Shown: positions 8,210 through 16,950, counted from the stretch's first letter. The stretch: DNA of 54,838 nucleotides from Eubacteriales bacterium (GCA_030536575.1 JAUNPS010000032.1:1-54838), one strand, 5' to 3'. Notes: generated by a model from the letters alone, not told the origin. Program-made: numbers and translations.

Positions 8210-8256
8210 ATTATAGCACGCATTTATTGGATTTGCAAGGGTTTTTTTGTATTTTT
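8210..8256 (-). promoter_or_regulatory. Strong promoter with UP-like element for rpmJ-rpsM-rpsK-rpsD-rpoA-rplQ
   Basis: On the minus strand TTGCAA (8238-8233) and TATAAT (8215-8210) are separated by 17 bp. Immediately upstream is an A-rich tract. The 23 bp at 8234-8256 are identical to 40989-41011, the same position in the rpsJ promoter. The leader to rpmJ is about 75 nt and holds a small AAGGC/GCCTT hairpin. This promoter lets the distal ribosomal genes be expressed independently of the proximal operon. Confidence 0.85.
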
Positions 8257-8285
8257 CGGGTGCACGGGGCGGCGGGATCGGTACT

Positions 8286-8659
8286 GTTCACGCCTGCGCC
8301 AATCTTGAGTATTTTTTGCCACGTAATCATAACCGGACGCCACCGTGCCGTCGAAAACCTTTCGGGGAACGGGGCAACGTCATCGCCAAACTTCCCCTAA
8401 CTGCGACTAAGACGCTCAGGAGAGCCTTCCTACTTCATGCGCCCTGCCATGCGAGCATGGTATCCGATTCACCGGAAAGCCTTAGGAAGGGCGATCTCGA
8501 CATTCTTCCTTGCCGTGTACGGCACGCCTGCATCTCCGTTGGAAACGGAGATGTAGGTGAAGTGCGTCCCTCGAAACACGTCCCCGAAATCTTTCCGCCT
8601 TCCCGATGGCTGCATAATCGCGGACTGGCAAGCACCGAAAAGCTGACGGTGGTGTGAAC
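8286..8659 (+). ncRNA. Large structured RNA, copy A (possible raiA-like class)
   Basis: The region has no credible protein-coding frame but shares three long blocks with 22963-23241: 21 identical bases at 8364-8384, 19 at 8391-8409 and 19 at 8568-8586. A closing stem pairs 8286-8294 with 8651-8659 (one G-U). An inner stem CGGGGA/TCCCCG pairs 8363-8368 with 8581-8586. Several extra hairpins lie in the middle, such as CATCTCCGT/ACGGAGATG. Wobble pairs are allowed on the plus strand but become A-C mismatches on the minus strand, so plus is the likelier sense. The size and dense conservation suggest a known large class such as raiA, but this was not verified. It lies between the island and the rpmJ promoter. 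Confidence 0.6.
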
Positions 8660-8694
8660 CGCGGGCGGGCGGAATCCGCCGCCCCGCGCGCTGC

Positions 8695-9546
8695 TCACCC
8701 TTTCACCGCTCCCAGCGTCACACTCGCTAAAAACTTATCCTGGAAAAGCAGGAAAATAATGATGAGCGGTATCGTAACGATCGTACATCCGGTCAGTACC
8801 AGTTCCCATGGAACCGCGTATAGGTTATCGCCAACGCTCAGTTTTGGAAGGATGACCATGATCGGGAGGTATTCGGTTTTGGAGATAAACATTTTTGGAA
8901 GGAGGTATTCGTTCCATTTGGAGAGGAAGACCAGGATTGCCAGGGCGCCGTAGACGGGTTTGGAAACGGGCGTCACGATTTTCGTGAAAATTGTCCACTG
9001 GTTCGCGCCCTCGATCCGGGCGGATTCGATTAGGGCATCGGGGATTGTCTCCATATTTTTCCGGAACATGAACATTGCAAAGACGTTCGCAATTCCGGTG
9101 ACGATCTGTACGCGGTAGGTATTCAGCCAATGGATGCGGGAATACATCAGGTACAGCGGCGTCAGGTTCAGTTCCTGGGGAACCATCATGGTCATCAGGA
9201 ACATGACGAACAGGATATTTTTTCCGGGGAAAGTGAATTTCGCGAAGGCGTACCCGGCCATGGCCGCCAGCACGATTGCGATCAGCGTGTAGACCGTGCT
9301 GACAAAAAGCGAATTCAGATAGGTACGCATGATCGTCCCGGAATTGTAATTCCAGAGGCTGACGTAGTTTTCCAAGCTCCAGGTTTCCGGCAGGCTTACG
9401 GAGTTATGCAGAAGCTCAGCGCTGGATTTGAAGGAGCCCATCACCATAATATAAACTGGAAACAGGCTGATGAATCCCCAGAAAAGCAGGATTGCGTGGG
9501 TAACGACCGCGATGGGCTTGATCTTTTTCCGTTTTCGTTTCTTCAT
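8695..9546 (-). CDS. Carbohydrate ABC transporter permease (MalG/AraQ type)
   Basis: The 283-residue membrane protein has six predicted transmembrane segments. Its ATPase-contacting EAA loop reads ALIESARIEGANQWTIFTKIVTPVSKP at about residues 178-204, matching the EAA---G---------I-LP pattern of sugar permeases. The C-terminus SVTLGAVKG is typical of MalG-type subunits. With the 9543-10415 subunit it should form the channel through which a sugar bound by the 10474-11745 protein enters. Its ATG overlaps the preceding stop codon by 4 nt (ATGA), so the two subunits are translationally coupled. It is the last gene of this transport operon. No ATPase gene is encoded nearby. Confidence 0.92.
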   Translation of the reverse strand: MKKRKRKKIKPIAVVTHAILLFWGFISLFPVYIMVMGSFKSSAELLHNSVSLPETWSLENYVSLWNYNSGTIMRTYLNSLFVSTVYTLIAIVLAAMAGYAFAKFTFPGKNILFVMFLMTMMVPQELNLTPLYLMYSRIHWLNTYRVQIVTGIANVFAMFMFRKNMETIPDALIESARIEGANQWTIFTKIVTPVSKPVYGALAILVFLSKWNEYLLPKMFISKTEYLPIMVILPKLSVGDNLYAVPWELVLTGCTIVTIPLIIIFLLFQDKFLASVTLGAVKG

Positions 9547-10415
9547 CCGTCTTCACCTCCCAGAAGCTTCATTTCGACCAGGGTAATGGCCAGGATAATG
9601 ATTACCAGGAACCACCCCGCCGCGGAAGCCATCCCGAAGTTTCCTCCGTAGACATTCGTCGTAATCAGGTTAATATAAGGAGCCAGCGACAGCGACACTT
9701 CATTATTTGAGAGCAGGGTATTCGGCTCCGTATAGAGCTTCAGCGCCCCAATCGCATAGGTGATAAAGGTCAGCATAAACGTCGGTTTCATCAGCGGAAT
9801 CAGCAGATAACGCAGGCGCTGCCAGGGCCCCGCCCCGTCCACAATCGCCGCCTCTTCCACATCCTCGCTCACCGTCGTCAGCCCGGCCAGGAAAATAATA
9901 AAATACCATCCGATCCCCCGCCAGGTAATCAGGGCCACCACCGGCCATCTTTCATATTTCACATTCGTCAGGAACGGGATATCCGTCCCCAGCATCTGGT
10001 TGATCACACCCACATCCCCGGCGAAGATCAGCTTAAATACCAGCGCCGACGCCACCACCGCACAGATCTGAGGCATGAAAATAATCGGTTTATAAAAGTT
10101 CTGGAACCTCTTTACGGTTTTCGACCGCATGGTAACGGCCAGCAAAAAGGCGATCACCATCGTCGGCACAAAACTGAAGATAAAATAAAACAGCGTATTT
10201 TGCAGGCATTTCCACATTGTCCGGTAAGTCAGCAGGCTCTTGTAGTTCGAAAGCCCCACAAAAGTTGCCGTGCCATACCCTTTATATTTGTAAAAACTCA
10301 GGACAAACGAATAGATTGCAGGAAACAGAAACGTCACCACATAAATCAGAATAAACGGCAGCAGAAACAGATACGGCGTTAAAATCCCTTTTCTCTTTTT
10401 CTTCCCCCTTTTCAT
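9543..10415 (-). CDS. Carbohydrate ABC transporter permease (MalF/UgpA type)
   Basis: The 290-residue membrane protein begins with a basic cytoplasmic N-terminus (MKRGKKKRKG) and has six predicted transmembrane helices. The EAA loop VEEAAIVDGAGPWQRLRYLLIPLMKP (about residues 194-219) defines the sugar-permease family. The start is ATG 10415 with GGAGGTG 5 nt away; an upstream in-frame TTG has no site. It pairs with the following MalG-type subunit. A hairpin at 10439-10460 separates it from the binding-protein gene and may lower its expression relative to that protein. Confidence 0.92.
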   Translation of the reverse strand: MKRGKKKRKGILTPYLFLLPFILIYVVTFLFPAIYSFVLSFYKYKGYGTATFVGLSNYKSLLTYRTMWKCLQNTLFYFIFSFVPTMVIAFLLAVTMRSKTVKRFQNFYKPIIFMPQICAVVASALVFKLIFAGDVGVINQMLGTDIPFLTNVKYERWPVVALITWRGIGWYFIIFLAGLTTVSEDVEEAAIVDGAGPWQRLRYLLIPLMKPTFMLTFITYAIGALKLYTEPNTLLSNNEVSLSLAPYINLITTNVYGGNFGMASAAGWFLVIIILAITLVEMKLLGGEDG

Positions 10416-10438
10416 CCGTCCACCTCCTTTTTTCAAAC

Positions 10439-10460
10439 GGCCCTGCTAAAAAACAGGGCC
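10439..10460 (-). terminator. Intercistronic hairpin between binding-protein and permease genes
   Basis: A perfect 7-bp stem GGCCCTG/CAGGGCC with an 8-nt loop lies right after the solute-binding protein gene. On the minus strand the stem is followed by GTTTG and then A residues, so it is a weak terminator or an mRNA-stabilising structure. That is the usual arrangement for making more binding protein than permease. Confidence 0.55.
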
Positions 10461-10473
10461 GCCGTTTCATGCA

Positions 10474-11745
10474 TTATTGATAAGGATTCCCAATCTGGTT
10501 TTTCAGATCCGCATCCGCCGACTCCAGCGCCGCATCCAGCTCCAGCGCGCCGTCCAGATACTGGGTCAGGTAATCGCCGATAATCGTCAGCTCCTGGGAA
10601 GAGCAGGGATTGTACGGGTAAACGCTGAACACTTCCAGGGCTTCGAAATAGCCGGACATGTCGCCGAAATAGTCGCTGTTCAGGTAATGCTCGTCTTCCG
10701 CCGCGGATTTCAGAGGCGGAATCTTTCCGGTACGGTCATAAATGGCCTTCTGGATCTCCGCATCACAAGCATATTTCGCCAGGACTTCCGCCGCCAGCTC
10801 CGCATGGGGCGCGTTTTTCGGAATGACCCAGATTCCGCCGCCGGATTCACTTCCTGCCGCAATCTCTTCCGGCCAGGGCGCTACCGCCCATTTCCCGGCG
10901 TTTTCCGGCGTCCAGTTGATCAGATGGTCTTTCATCCAGCCGCCCAGAAGCTGGGAAATCAGCGTGTCGTCAGAGAAGGCTGCCTGCCAGTCCGCGCTCC
11001 ATTCCACAATGTCGGAAAAAGCGCCGCTGTCTTTCAGCTTTTTCAGGTTTTCGAATGCTGCCCGCACGCCTTCGTCCTCCGCACAGTGGTAATTTCCTTC
11101 TTCGTCGCAGAAGGTGCCGCCCGTTGCGCAGAGCATCATGGTCAGGTCATAATTGTTCAACGGGGTGCCGTAGTTTTCCAGATAGCTGTCTGGATAAGTC
11201 TCGCTGATCGTCTGTGCCGCCGCAATGAAATCGTCCATCGTCTTCACTTCCGCTACATCGATACCGCATTCCTCGAAAATATCGGAACGGTAGAACCAGA
11301 TTTTCGGCTTGATCTCATGGATGGCCGCATAGTAGACACCATCGTAGGTCATCAGCTCTTTGGCCGCGTCGATAATATCCTCTTCATAAGGCGCAATGGC
11401 CGTTCCCAGGTCATACAGCACGCCCGCCGCCGCGAATTCCGCAAACTGTGTATAATTCAGGCGGATCATATCCGGAAGTTCTTCCCCGGAGGCCAGCATC
11501 AGCCGGAAGCGCTCCGCCACATCCGCGTCGCCGGAGCCGCCCAGTTCCACGGACAGTTCGATGCTATCGGCGTATTCCGGGCTGTTTTCCAGGAAAATGT
11601 CATTGTTCGGGACATAGTCGTCGATGCTGCCCCACACCATCATACGCAGTACGGTCTTTTCCTCCGCAAAGCCAGTGGTTCCTGCTGCAAGGCCTGCCGT
11701 CAGGGACATTGCCGTAATGAGTGCCATGATTTTTCGTTTTTTCAT
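10474..11745 (-). CDS. Extracellular sugar-binding protein of ABC transporter (family 1)
   Basis: The 423-residue protein is a family 1 extracellular solute-binding protein. An N-terminal signal peptide (MKKRKIMALITAMSLTAGLAAG) ends with a likely signal peptidase I site at GFA-EEK. The mature part shows typical features such as VLRMMVWGS at the start of lobe 1, a methionine-rich MLASGEELPDMIRLNYTQ segment, and GGWMKDHLINWTPENAGKWAVAPWP. No cysteine is present in the signal region, so it is not an ordinary lipoprotein. How it stays at the surface is unclear. The start is ATG 11745 with AGAGGAAG upstream, overlapping the NHL gene by 4 nt. The ligand is unknown; the neighbours suggest a sugar or sugar acid. 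Confidence 0.9.
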   Translation of the reverse strand: MKKRKIMALITAMSLTAGLAAGTTGFAEEKTVLRMMVWGSIDDYVPNNDIFLENSPEYADSIELSVELGGSGDADVAERFRLMLASGEELPDMIRLNYTQFAEFAAAGVLYDLGTAIAPYEEDIIDAAKELMTYDGVYYAAIHEIKPKIWFYRSDIFEECGIDVAEVKTMDDFIAAAQTISETYPDSYLENYGTPLNNYDLTMMLCATGGTFCDEEGNYHCAEDEGVRAAFENLKKLKDSGAFSDIVEWSADWQAAFSDDTLISQLLGGWMKDHLINWTPENAGKWAVAPWPEEIAAGSESGGGIWVIPKNAPHAELAAEVLAKYACDAEIQKAIYDRTGKIPPLKSAAEDEHYLNSDYFGDMSGYFEALEVFSVYPYNPCSSQELTIIGDYLTQYLDGALELDAALESADADLKNQIGNPYQ

Positions 11746-12695
11746 GCGTTCTTCCTCTCTTTCTGTTTGAAATCATCACATCGTTTTAACTGAAACAGGG
11801 AATCTTCCCCGTTGTCAATTCGTCCTAAATAGAGATTTCCGTCCCGATCCGCTCCGATGGAATGGATATTCCCGAAACAGCCCGGATAACCGATTTCTCC
11901 GATCTGCCGTCCGTCCAGATCCAGTATCCGCACACATCCGTCCCCGTCGCACAAATACATTTGCGCTCCAAAACCGCATACTTCGGAAGGATAGCCCACG
12001 TCCTCGATTCTGGTCAGATACGTTCCTTCTTTGTCATAAATCTGTACCAGGAAATTTTCCCGGTCGCAGATCCACAGCCGCTCTTTTGAATCAATGGCAA
12101 TGGAATGGGGAAGCCGGAATTTTCCCGGTTCCCGTCCTGGCCCGCCCCAGGTGCGGAGCAAGGTTCCTTCCGCCGTAAAGCGGTGGACTGCCGTGTTCCC
12201 GTACCCGTCCGTACAGTAGAGGTCGCCCCAGGGGGCCTGCACCATGCGGGTCGGCCGGTTGAAGGGGGCTGCTGCCTGTTTGTTCGTGTACAGGTCGTGG
12301 GGCCAGCGGACGGACGGGTCATAGCCGCTGTCGCTCGCGACGCCTTTTTCGCCCAGCATTCCCAGCACCTTTCCCTGCGCGTCCAGATGGTAAACGACGC
12401 AGTTTGGGTCGTCGCAGATCCACAGGTTTCCTTCCAGATCCACCGTCAGCCCGTGGGTACGCGCGAAATTCAGCTCGGCCCCGAAGGTTCGGATGCAGGT
12501 TCCGTCCCGGTCAAACACGCAGATCGGATATTTCACCGAACGCGTAGACACGTACAGGCACCCGTCCGGATGTTCCGCAATGCCGCTGACGGCCCGGTTC
12601 TCCATGTCTGCGGGCCATTTCGCCCAGTCCCGCTGAAGTTCAAATATAAATTCACCGCTGCAAAAAAGCACTCGGCATGCTCCGCTTTTCTCCAT
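11742..12695 (-). CDS. NHL-repeat six-bladed beta-propeller protein
   Basis: The 317-residue protein consists of repeated propeller blades with NHL-like signatures: SGIAEHPDGCLYVSTR, HGLTVDLEGNLWICDDPN, GDLYCTDGYGNTAVHRFTAEG, HSIAIDSKERLWICDRENFLVQIYDKEG and HSIGADRDGNLYLGRIDN. Such propellers act as sugar lactonases, lyases or binding scaffolds. Here it lies between an HpaI-type aldolase and the sugar-binding protein, which favours a role in sugar or sugar-acid metabolism. No signal peptide is visible. ATG 12695 has GGAGGG 5 nt upstream; the upstream in-frame TTG is rejected. It overlaps the next gene by ATGA. The function is inferred only. Confidence 0.8.
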   Translation of the reverse strand: MEKSGACRVLFCSGEFIFELQRDWAKWPADMENRAVSGIAEHPDGCLYVSTRSVKYPICVFDRDGTCIRTFGAELNFARTHGLTVDLEGNLWICDDPNCVVYHLDAQGKVLGMLGEKGVASDSGYDPSVRWPHDLYTNKQAAAPFNRPTRMVQAPWGDLYCTDGYGNTAVHRFTAEGTLLRTWGGPGREPGKFRLPHSIAIDSKERLWICDRENFLVQIYDKEGTYLTRIEDVGYPSEVCGFGAQMYLCDGDGCVRILDLDGRQIGEIGYPGCFGNIHSIGADRDGNLYLGRIDNGEDSLFQLKRCDDFKQKERKNA

Positions 12696-12718
12696 ATTTC
12701 CCTCCAAGCCTTCCGGCT

Positions 12719-13486
12719 TTAAAATTCACGCAGCCGCTCCAGATTTCCCTTCAGCCCCTCTGCCAGAATCCGCGCATCCTGCCCGAACACCGCCCACTGG
12801 ACGCCCCGGCTCTTCACATCCGCCGCATCTTCTGCCGTCGCGCCGATGGCCGCGCCCACATAGTAGCCTTTTTCCCTTGCTCGTTTGCAGATATCGCCAA
12901 AAACCTGATCCAGGTCATAATCTTTCCCGCTTCCGATAATCGAGCGTCCCAGGTCGGCCCGCCCGATAAAGAACGAATCAAAGCCTTTCTGGTCTAAAAT
13001 TTCATCCAGATTTTCGTAACCTTCCACAGTCTCGATCTGCCCGACTTTAAACACCTTCGTGTCCGCGGATGCAATGTAAGCGTCTTCCGCATCCAGCCCA
13101 TAGCGGATCGCCCGAATCGGCCCCTGCCCCCGCACGCCGCCCTGGTCGGGATAAAGGCATGCCTGAATCTCCTCCCGCGCAATCTCCACATTATTCGTAA
13201 ACGGGAAAATCACGCCGTCCGGCCCCATATCCAGGATCGCTTTCATCTGCGTCCGGTCAGCTCCCGGCACCCGCACAAAGGCCGCGCACCCGGTTCCCTG
13301 AGCCGCCATAATATGATGCAGGATCTCCTGGCGGCCAAGGGGCGCATGCTCCGCGTCGATCCAGACGAAATCATATCCCGCATACCCCGCCATCTCCGAT
13401 ACGGCCGGGTCAGCCATGGTCAGGAAAAAGCCTTTTACGAGCTTGCCTTCTTCCATTTTTTTCTTCAATGCCGCTACTCTGTCCAC
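12719..13486 (-). CDS. HpcH/HpaI-family class II aldolase (2-oxo-3-deoxy acid type)
   Basis: The roughly 255-residue protein belongs to the HpaI/RhmA class of metal-dependent pyruvate aldolases, which cleave 2-oxo-3-deoxy acids to pyruvate and an aldehyde. Seen in order are FVWIDAEHAPL (catalytic His), FVRVPGADR, ILDMGPDGVIFPF, RAIRYGL, GQIETVEGYENLDEIL (metal-binding Glu) and FFIGRADLGRSIG (metal-binding Asp). The start is uncertain. GTG 13486, with AAAGGA 10 nt upstream, is preferred over GTG 13495, which nearly touches that site. It is the first gene of the operon running to 8695. It implies that the imported compound is degraded through a keto-deoxy acid. Confidence 0.88.
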   Translation of the reverse strand: MDRVAALKKKMEEGKLVKGFFLTMADPAVSEMAGYAGYDFVWIDAEHAPLGRQEILHHIMAAQGTGCAAFVRVPGADRTQMKAILDMGPDGVIFPFTNNVEIAREEIQACLYPDQGGVRGQGPIRAIRYGLDAEDAYIASADTKVFKVGQIETVEGYENLDEILDQKGFDSFFIGRADLGRSIIGSGKDYDLDQVFGDICKRAREKGYYVGAAIGATAEDAADVKSRGVQWAVFGQDARILAEGLKGNLERLREF

Positions 13487-13546
13487 AATTCTCACGTCCT
13501 TTTCTGTTTGATAAGTACAGTTTACCGCATTTACAGCGCAGACAAA

Positions 13547-13568
13547 ATATGATAGAATTCTTATATTC
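13547..13568. promoter_or_regulatory. Imperfect palindrome in the divergent control region
   Basis: The 22-bp sequence is centred on GAATTC and has AT-rich, partly symmetrical arms. It lies between the start of the minus-strand aldolase operon and the plus-strand regulator gene. This makes it a candidate binding site for the neighbouring AraC-type regulator. No clear consensus promoter is seen in 13496-13668, which fits activator-dependent expression. Confidence 0.3.
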
Positions 13569-13668
13569 TCGAAAATATTACGATTTCCGGATTTTTCTTA
13601 TTAATTTTGCATAGGATTCCACACTTTTTATCCACTGTGCAATGCATTTTTGACAAGGAGCATTCCCC

Positions 13669-15171
13669 ATGAATATCCAATTATTGATCGTAGACGACGA
13701 AAAACTGACGAAAGAAGGGCTGACAAATTACATCGACTGGGCCTCCCTTGGTGTCACCCAGGTGCGCGCGGCCTCCAACGGCGCCGAAGCCCTGGAACTC
13801 GTCCGCAGCTTCACCCCCGACATCCTGCTGACCGACGTCAAAATGCCCCATATGGACGGCATTACCCTGGCCCGGCACATCCGGGAGCTTTACCCGGACT
13901 GTAAGCTGCTCTTTTTAAGCGGCTACGCCGATAAGCAGTACCTGAAATCCGCCATCGACCTGAAGGCGGAAACCTACATTGAAAAACCCGTCATCCTGAA
14001 CAATGTGGCGCTCACCGTTTCCAAGGTCATTCAGGCCGTCGCCGCTGAAAAGCAGGCCCTGGAACGCCAGACTCTCCGGGATGCTTCCCTGAGCGAGACG
14101 AAAAAAATCGTGCACATTGACCTGGTACAGGAACTGATTTCCCCGAACTTAGACTGGGAGGCCTTTAAAAAGAAATACATTCCGACCTATTTTACCTGGC
14201 AGGACAATGCATCCTATGCCGCTGTCTGCATCCGCCTGCATCATTGCATGGATTTTCGTGCCGGGAAGCAGGCCTGCCACGCCCTGAATCAGTTTCTTCT
14301 TGAGAAGCGTCTTTTCGCCGACCATGAATTTTTCCTGGGATTTCTGGAAAATAACTGCCCGATCCTGCTTACCAGCGTCACGTATCTGGCTGTTCTTCAC
14401 GGAGTTTTGAACCAGGTGCGGGAATATGTGAAGAAGGAATGGGGATTCGATTCCACGGTTGCCATTGGGCCGACGGTTCACCGGCTGGCCGATCTTCGGA
14501 GCAGCTACGAGATTGCGTCCGGAAATCTGGAATACCAGCACATGTATTTCAATTACCAGTCGATCCTGGACTGCCATTTTGCGCTGGAGGAAAAGCCTTC
14601 GCCGGAGGAGCTGTTTGCCAGACGCACTTATTCGCTGGACTCTCTGGAACAGCTTTTTCAGACCCTGCGCGCGGAACATTACACGGATATCCGTCATATA
14701 AAGCAAAAGCTTTATGAACTGTACGCCGCCACCTGTCTGGGAATCCCCCTCACCTGGGAGGAATTCCAGCTCTACACCCTTCAGGATTATGCCCAGATGA
14801 TCTGCTACGGCATGTCGAATCTGGAAGACCTGAATCATTTGGAGCAGTATCATAAGCAGATTCAGAAGTCCATCCGCTTTATGCTTCAGAATTATATGCA
14901 TGCGGATTTGAATATCCGAACCATTGCGGAAGAGGCCGGGCTGTCCCCGAATTATTTCTGCTCCCTGTTTAAGCAGAACACCGGCGTCACGGCCAATGAG
15001 TATCTGCTGAATATTCGAATGGGAAAAACGTGTTTTTATTTGAAGCATTCGGATTTAAAGCTTTATCAGATTGCCGATCAGGTGGGAATTCCGGATGCCA
15101 ATTACCTGAACACGCTGTTTAAAAAACGTTACGGACAGACGCCGACGCAGTACCGCCGCAGCCGTCCATGA
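13669..15171 (+). CDS. YesN-type response regulator with AraC DNA-binding domain
   Basis: The 500-residue regulator has an N-terminal receiver domain (about 1-125) with the acidic pocket VDDEK and phospho-acceptor D56 in LLTDVKMPHMDG. A long middle region follows. The C-terminal AraC-type double helix-turn-helix (about 400-500) includes IRTIAEEAGLSPNYFCSLFKQNTGVTANEYLLNIRM and QIADQVGIPDANYLNTLFKKRYGQTPTQYR. Together with the kinase encoded next to it, it should activate the adjacent transporter operon when an extracellular sugar is sensed. ATG 13669 has an AAGGAG site. The kinase start lies 9 nt after the stop, so the pair is one transcription unit. Confidence 0.94.
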   Translation: MNIQLLIVDDEKLTKEGLTNYIDWASLGVTQVRAASNGAEALELVRSFTPDILLTDVKMPHMDGITLARHIRELYPDCKLLFLSGYADKQYLKSAIDLKAETYIEKPVILNNVALTVSKVIQAVAAEKQALERQTLRDASLSETKKIVHIDLVQELISPNLDWEAFKKKYIPTYFTWQDNASYAAVCIRLHHCMDFRAGKQACHALNQFLLEKRLFADHEFFLGFLENNCPILLTSVTYLAVLHGVLNQVREYVKKEWGFDSTVAIGPTVHRLADLRSSYEIASGNLEYQHMYFNYQSILDCHFALEEKPSPEELFARRTYSLDSLEQLFQTLRAEHYTDIRHIKQKLYELYAATCLGIPLTWEEFQLYTLQDYAQMICYGMSNLEDLNHLEQYHKQIQKSIRFMLQNYMHADLNIRTIAEEAGLSPNYFCSLFKQNTGVTANEYLLNIRMGKTCFYLKHSDLKLYQIADQVGIPDANYLNTLFKKRYGQTPTQYRRSRP

Positions 15172-15180
15172 GGAATGCCT

Positions 15181-16950
15181 ATGAAGACAAAATTTTTTCA
15201 GAGTTTTACATTTCGTATTTTTGTTGTGACAAGCCTGATCATTTTTCTGTCGCTGGTTTCGCTTACCGCGCTGAACTGCTACACCACCGCCCGCCGGGAG
15301 ACCAGCCAGCAGATTCACTCCGGCACAAATACGCTGAACCAGACGGCTTCGTTTATCCAGTACCGGGTGCATGCCATTGAAGGCATTATGAATGTGATCT
15401 GCTATGATGAGACGATTCAGACGGTGCTTTCTTACCGGAATGAATATTATAGTAAGAATATCGCCAATTGGAATATCCATACTACGAATTGCCGGGAAAT
15501 TCTGTATAATTCGTACACGACGGACAATATCGATGAAATCCGGCTCTATTCTTCGTCCGGCCCGGCATCTTTTGAGGAGACGAATGAGTTTAAGCGGCTT
15601 TCTTCCGCCACGCAGACGGAATGGTACGAGCGTTTAAACAGCTCGGAGGAGTCCAGCCTGTGGCTGCCCGGCAATTTTTTTGACGATGGGGCCGACCATA
15701 TTCTTTATGTGAAAAAAATTGCGGATCTGCAGCGGCTGGGAAATTATCTGGGGTATGTCACCGCATCGATTCCGGTGGCGAAGATCGCGGACATTGTGGA
15801 TCAGGGCGAGCTGACGGTCAATACCTGCCTGGTTGTGATGAATTCGCACGATGAGATCATTGCCTCCACAAATAACCTGTTTGAGGAAACCTCCGATGTC
15901 CGGACGCTGATCGAGTCCGGCGGGCTGGGGGACAGCGACGCGCTGACGCAGACGGCGTATCGCGGGGAACAGTATCTGATGGGATATCGGGACATTCCCA
16001 ACAGTGACTGGGTTCTGGTGATGATGGTTCCGTATCGGGATGTGTTGGCGACGATCTGGCGGTTTTTGAAGCAGATGATCCTTTCGGTGGGGCTGGTGAT
16101 CCTGATCTGTCTGCCGATCATGTATAAGCTTTCGGAGTCGCTGAATTCGCGGATTGTGATTCTGAAGGATATGATGCAGCAGTCTTCGGCGGGGAATTTC
16201 CTGACGGAGCCCATTGAGAACGGGCGGGATGAGATCGGGGAGCTGACGAACAGTTTTTATCAGATGCAGACGAAGATTTCGAAGCTGGTGGAGGATCAGT
16301 ACCGGCTGGGGTATGAGATTAAGGATTTGGAGTTTCAGGTTTTGCAGTCGCAGATTAATCCGCATTTTCTGTATAATACGCTGGATATGATTCACTGGAT
16401 GGGACTGAAGCATCATTGCATCGAGGTATCGGAGGCGGCGGGGATGCTGGGGGAATTTTATTCGCTGAGCCTGGGGCATGGGGAGACGATCGTGCCGATT
16501 CTGGACGAGCTGCGGCATATTCAGGCTTATGTGCATATTCAGAATATGCGGTTTGAGAACCGGATCACGTTTTTTAATGAGGTGCCGCCGGAGTTGTATG
16601 ATTACTATATGATTAAGATTGTCTTGCAGCCAATTGTGGAGAATGCGATCAGCCATGGGATTTTGGAGCGGGAGGATGAGACGGGAACGATTACTGTGCG
16701 GGGTGAGATGGAGGGGAAGGTGATCCGGCTGTCTGTTTCGGATAATGGAGTTGGGATTCCAAAGGAGCGGCTGGAGAAGATTTTGGAGAAGGATGCGCAT
16801 CAGAAAAAGCATGGGTATGGGGTTTGGAATATTCATCAGAGGCTGAGGCTGGCTTATGGGGAGGGGTTTGGGCTGGCTTATCAGAGCGAGGTTGGCGTGG
16901 GGACGACGGTGACAGTGACTTTGCCGGCGATGGGGAAACCGGAGGGGTGA
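15181..16950 (+). CDS. YesM-type sensor histidine kinase
   Basis: The 589-residue membrane kinase has a first transmembrane helix at about 10-35 and a large extracellular sensor domain (about 36-290). The second helix (about 295-315) is followed by a HAMP linker. The His-kinase motif QSQINPHFLYNTLDMIHW has the phospho-accepting H395. The ATPase domain has IVENAISHGIL (N box) and VSDNGVGIPKERL (G1). This is the LytS/YesM class that pairs with YesN regulators. ATG 15181 is preferred because AGGA lies 6 nt upstream; ATG 15175 abuts it. Codon choice shifts towards G-rich codons in the last third. Confidence 0.93.
   Translation: MKTKFFQSFTFRIFVVTSLIIFLSLVSLTALNCYTTARRETSQQIHSGTNTLNQTASFIQYRVHAIEGIMNVICYDETIQTVLSYRNEYYSKNIANWNIHTTNCREILYNSYTTDNIDEIRLYSSSGPASFEETNEFKRLSSATQTEWYERLNSSEESSLWLPGNFFDDGADHILYVKKIADLQRLGNYLGYVTASIPVAKIADIVDQGELTVNTCLVVMNSHDEIIASTNNLFEETSDVRTLIESGGLGDSDALTQTAYRGEQYLMGYRDIPNSDWVLVMMVPYRDVLATIWRFLKQMILSVGLVILICLPIMYKLSESLNSRIVILKDMMQQSSAGNFLTEPIENGRDEIGELTNSFYQMQTKISKLVEDQYRLGYEIKDLEFQVLQSQINPHFLYNTLDMIHWMGLKHHCIEVSEAAGMLGEFYSLSLGHGETIVPILDELRHIQAYVHIQNMRFENRITFFNEVPPELYDYYMIKIVLQPIVENAISHGILEREDETGTITVRGEMEGKVIRLSVSDNGVGIPKERLEKILEKDAHQKKHGYGVWNIHQRLRLAYGEGFGLAYQSEVGVGTTVTVTLPAMGKPEG

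Noticed and set aside
10477-11793. Long plus-strand reading frame opposite the sugar-binding protein gene (438 codons)
   Set aside because: It is antisense to a clear family 1 binding protein with a signal peptide and a ribosome-binding site, has no family motifs, and is rich in Arg/Gln/Phe as expected for a shadow frame.
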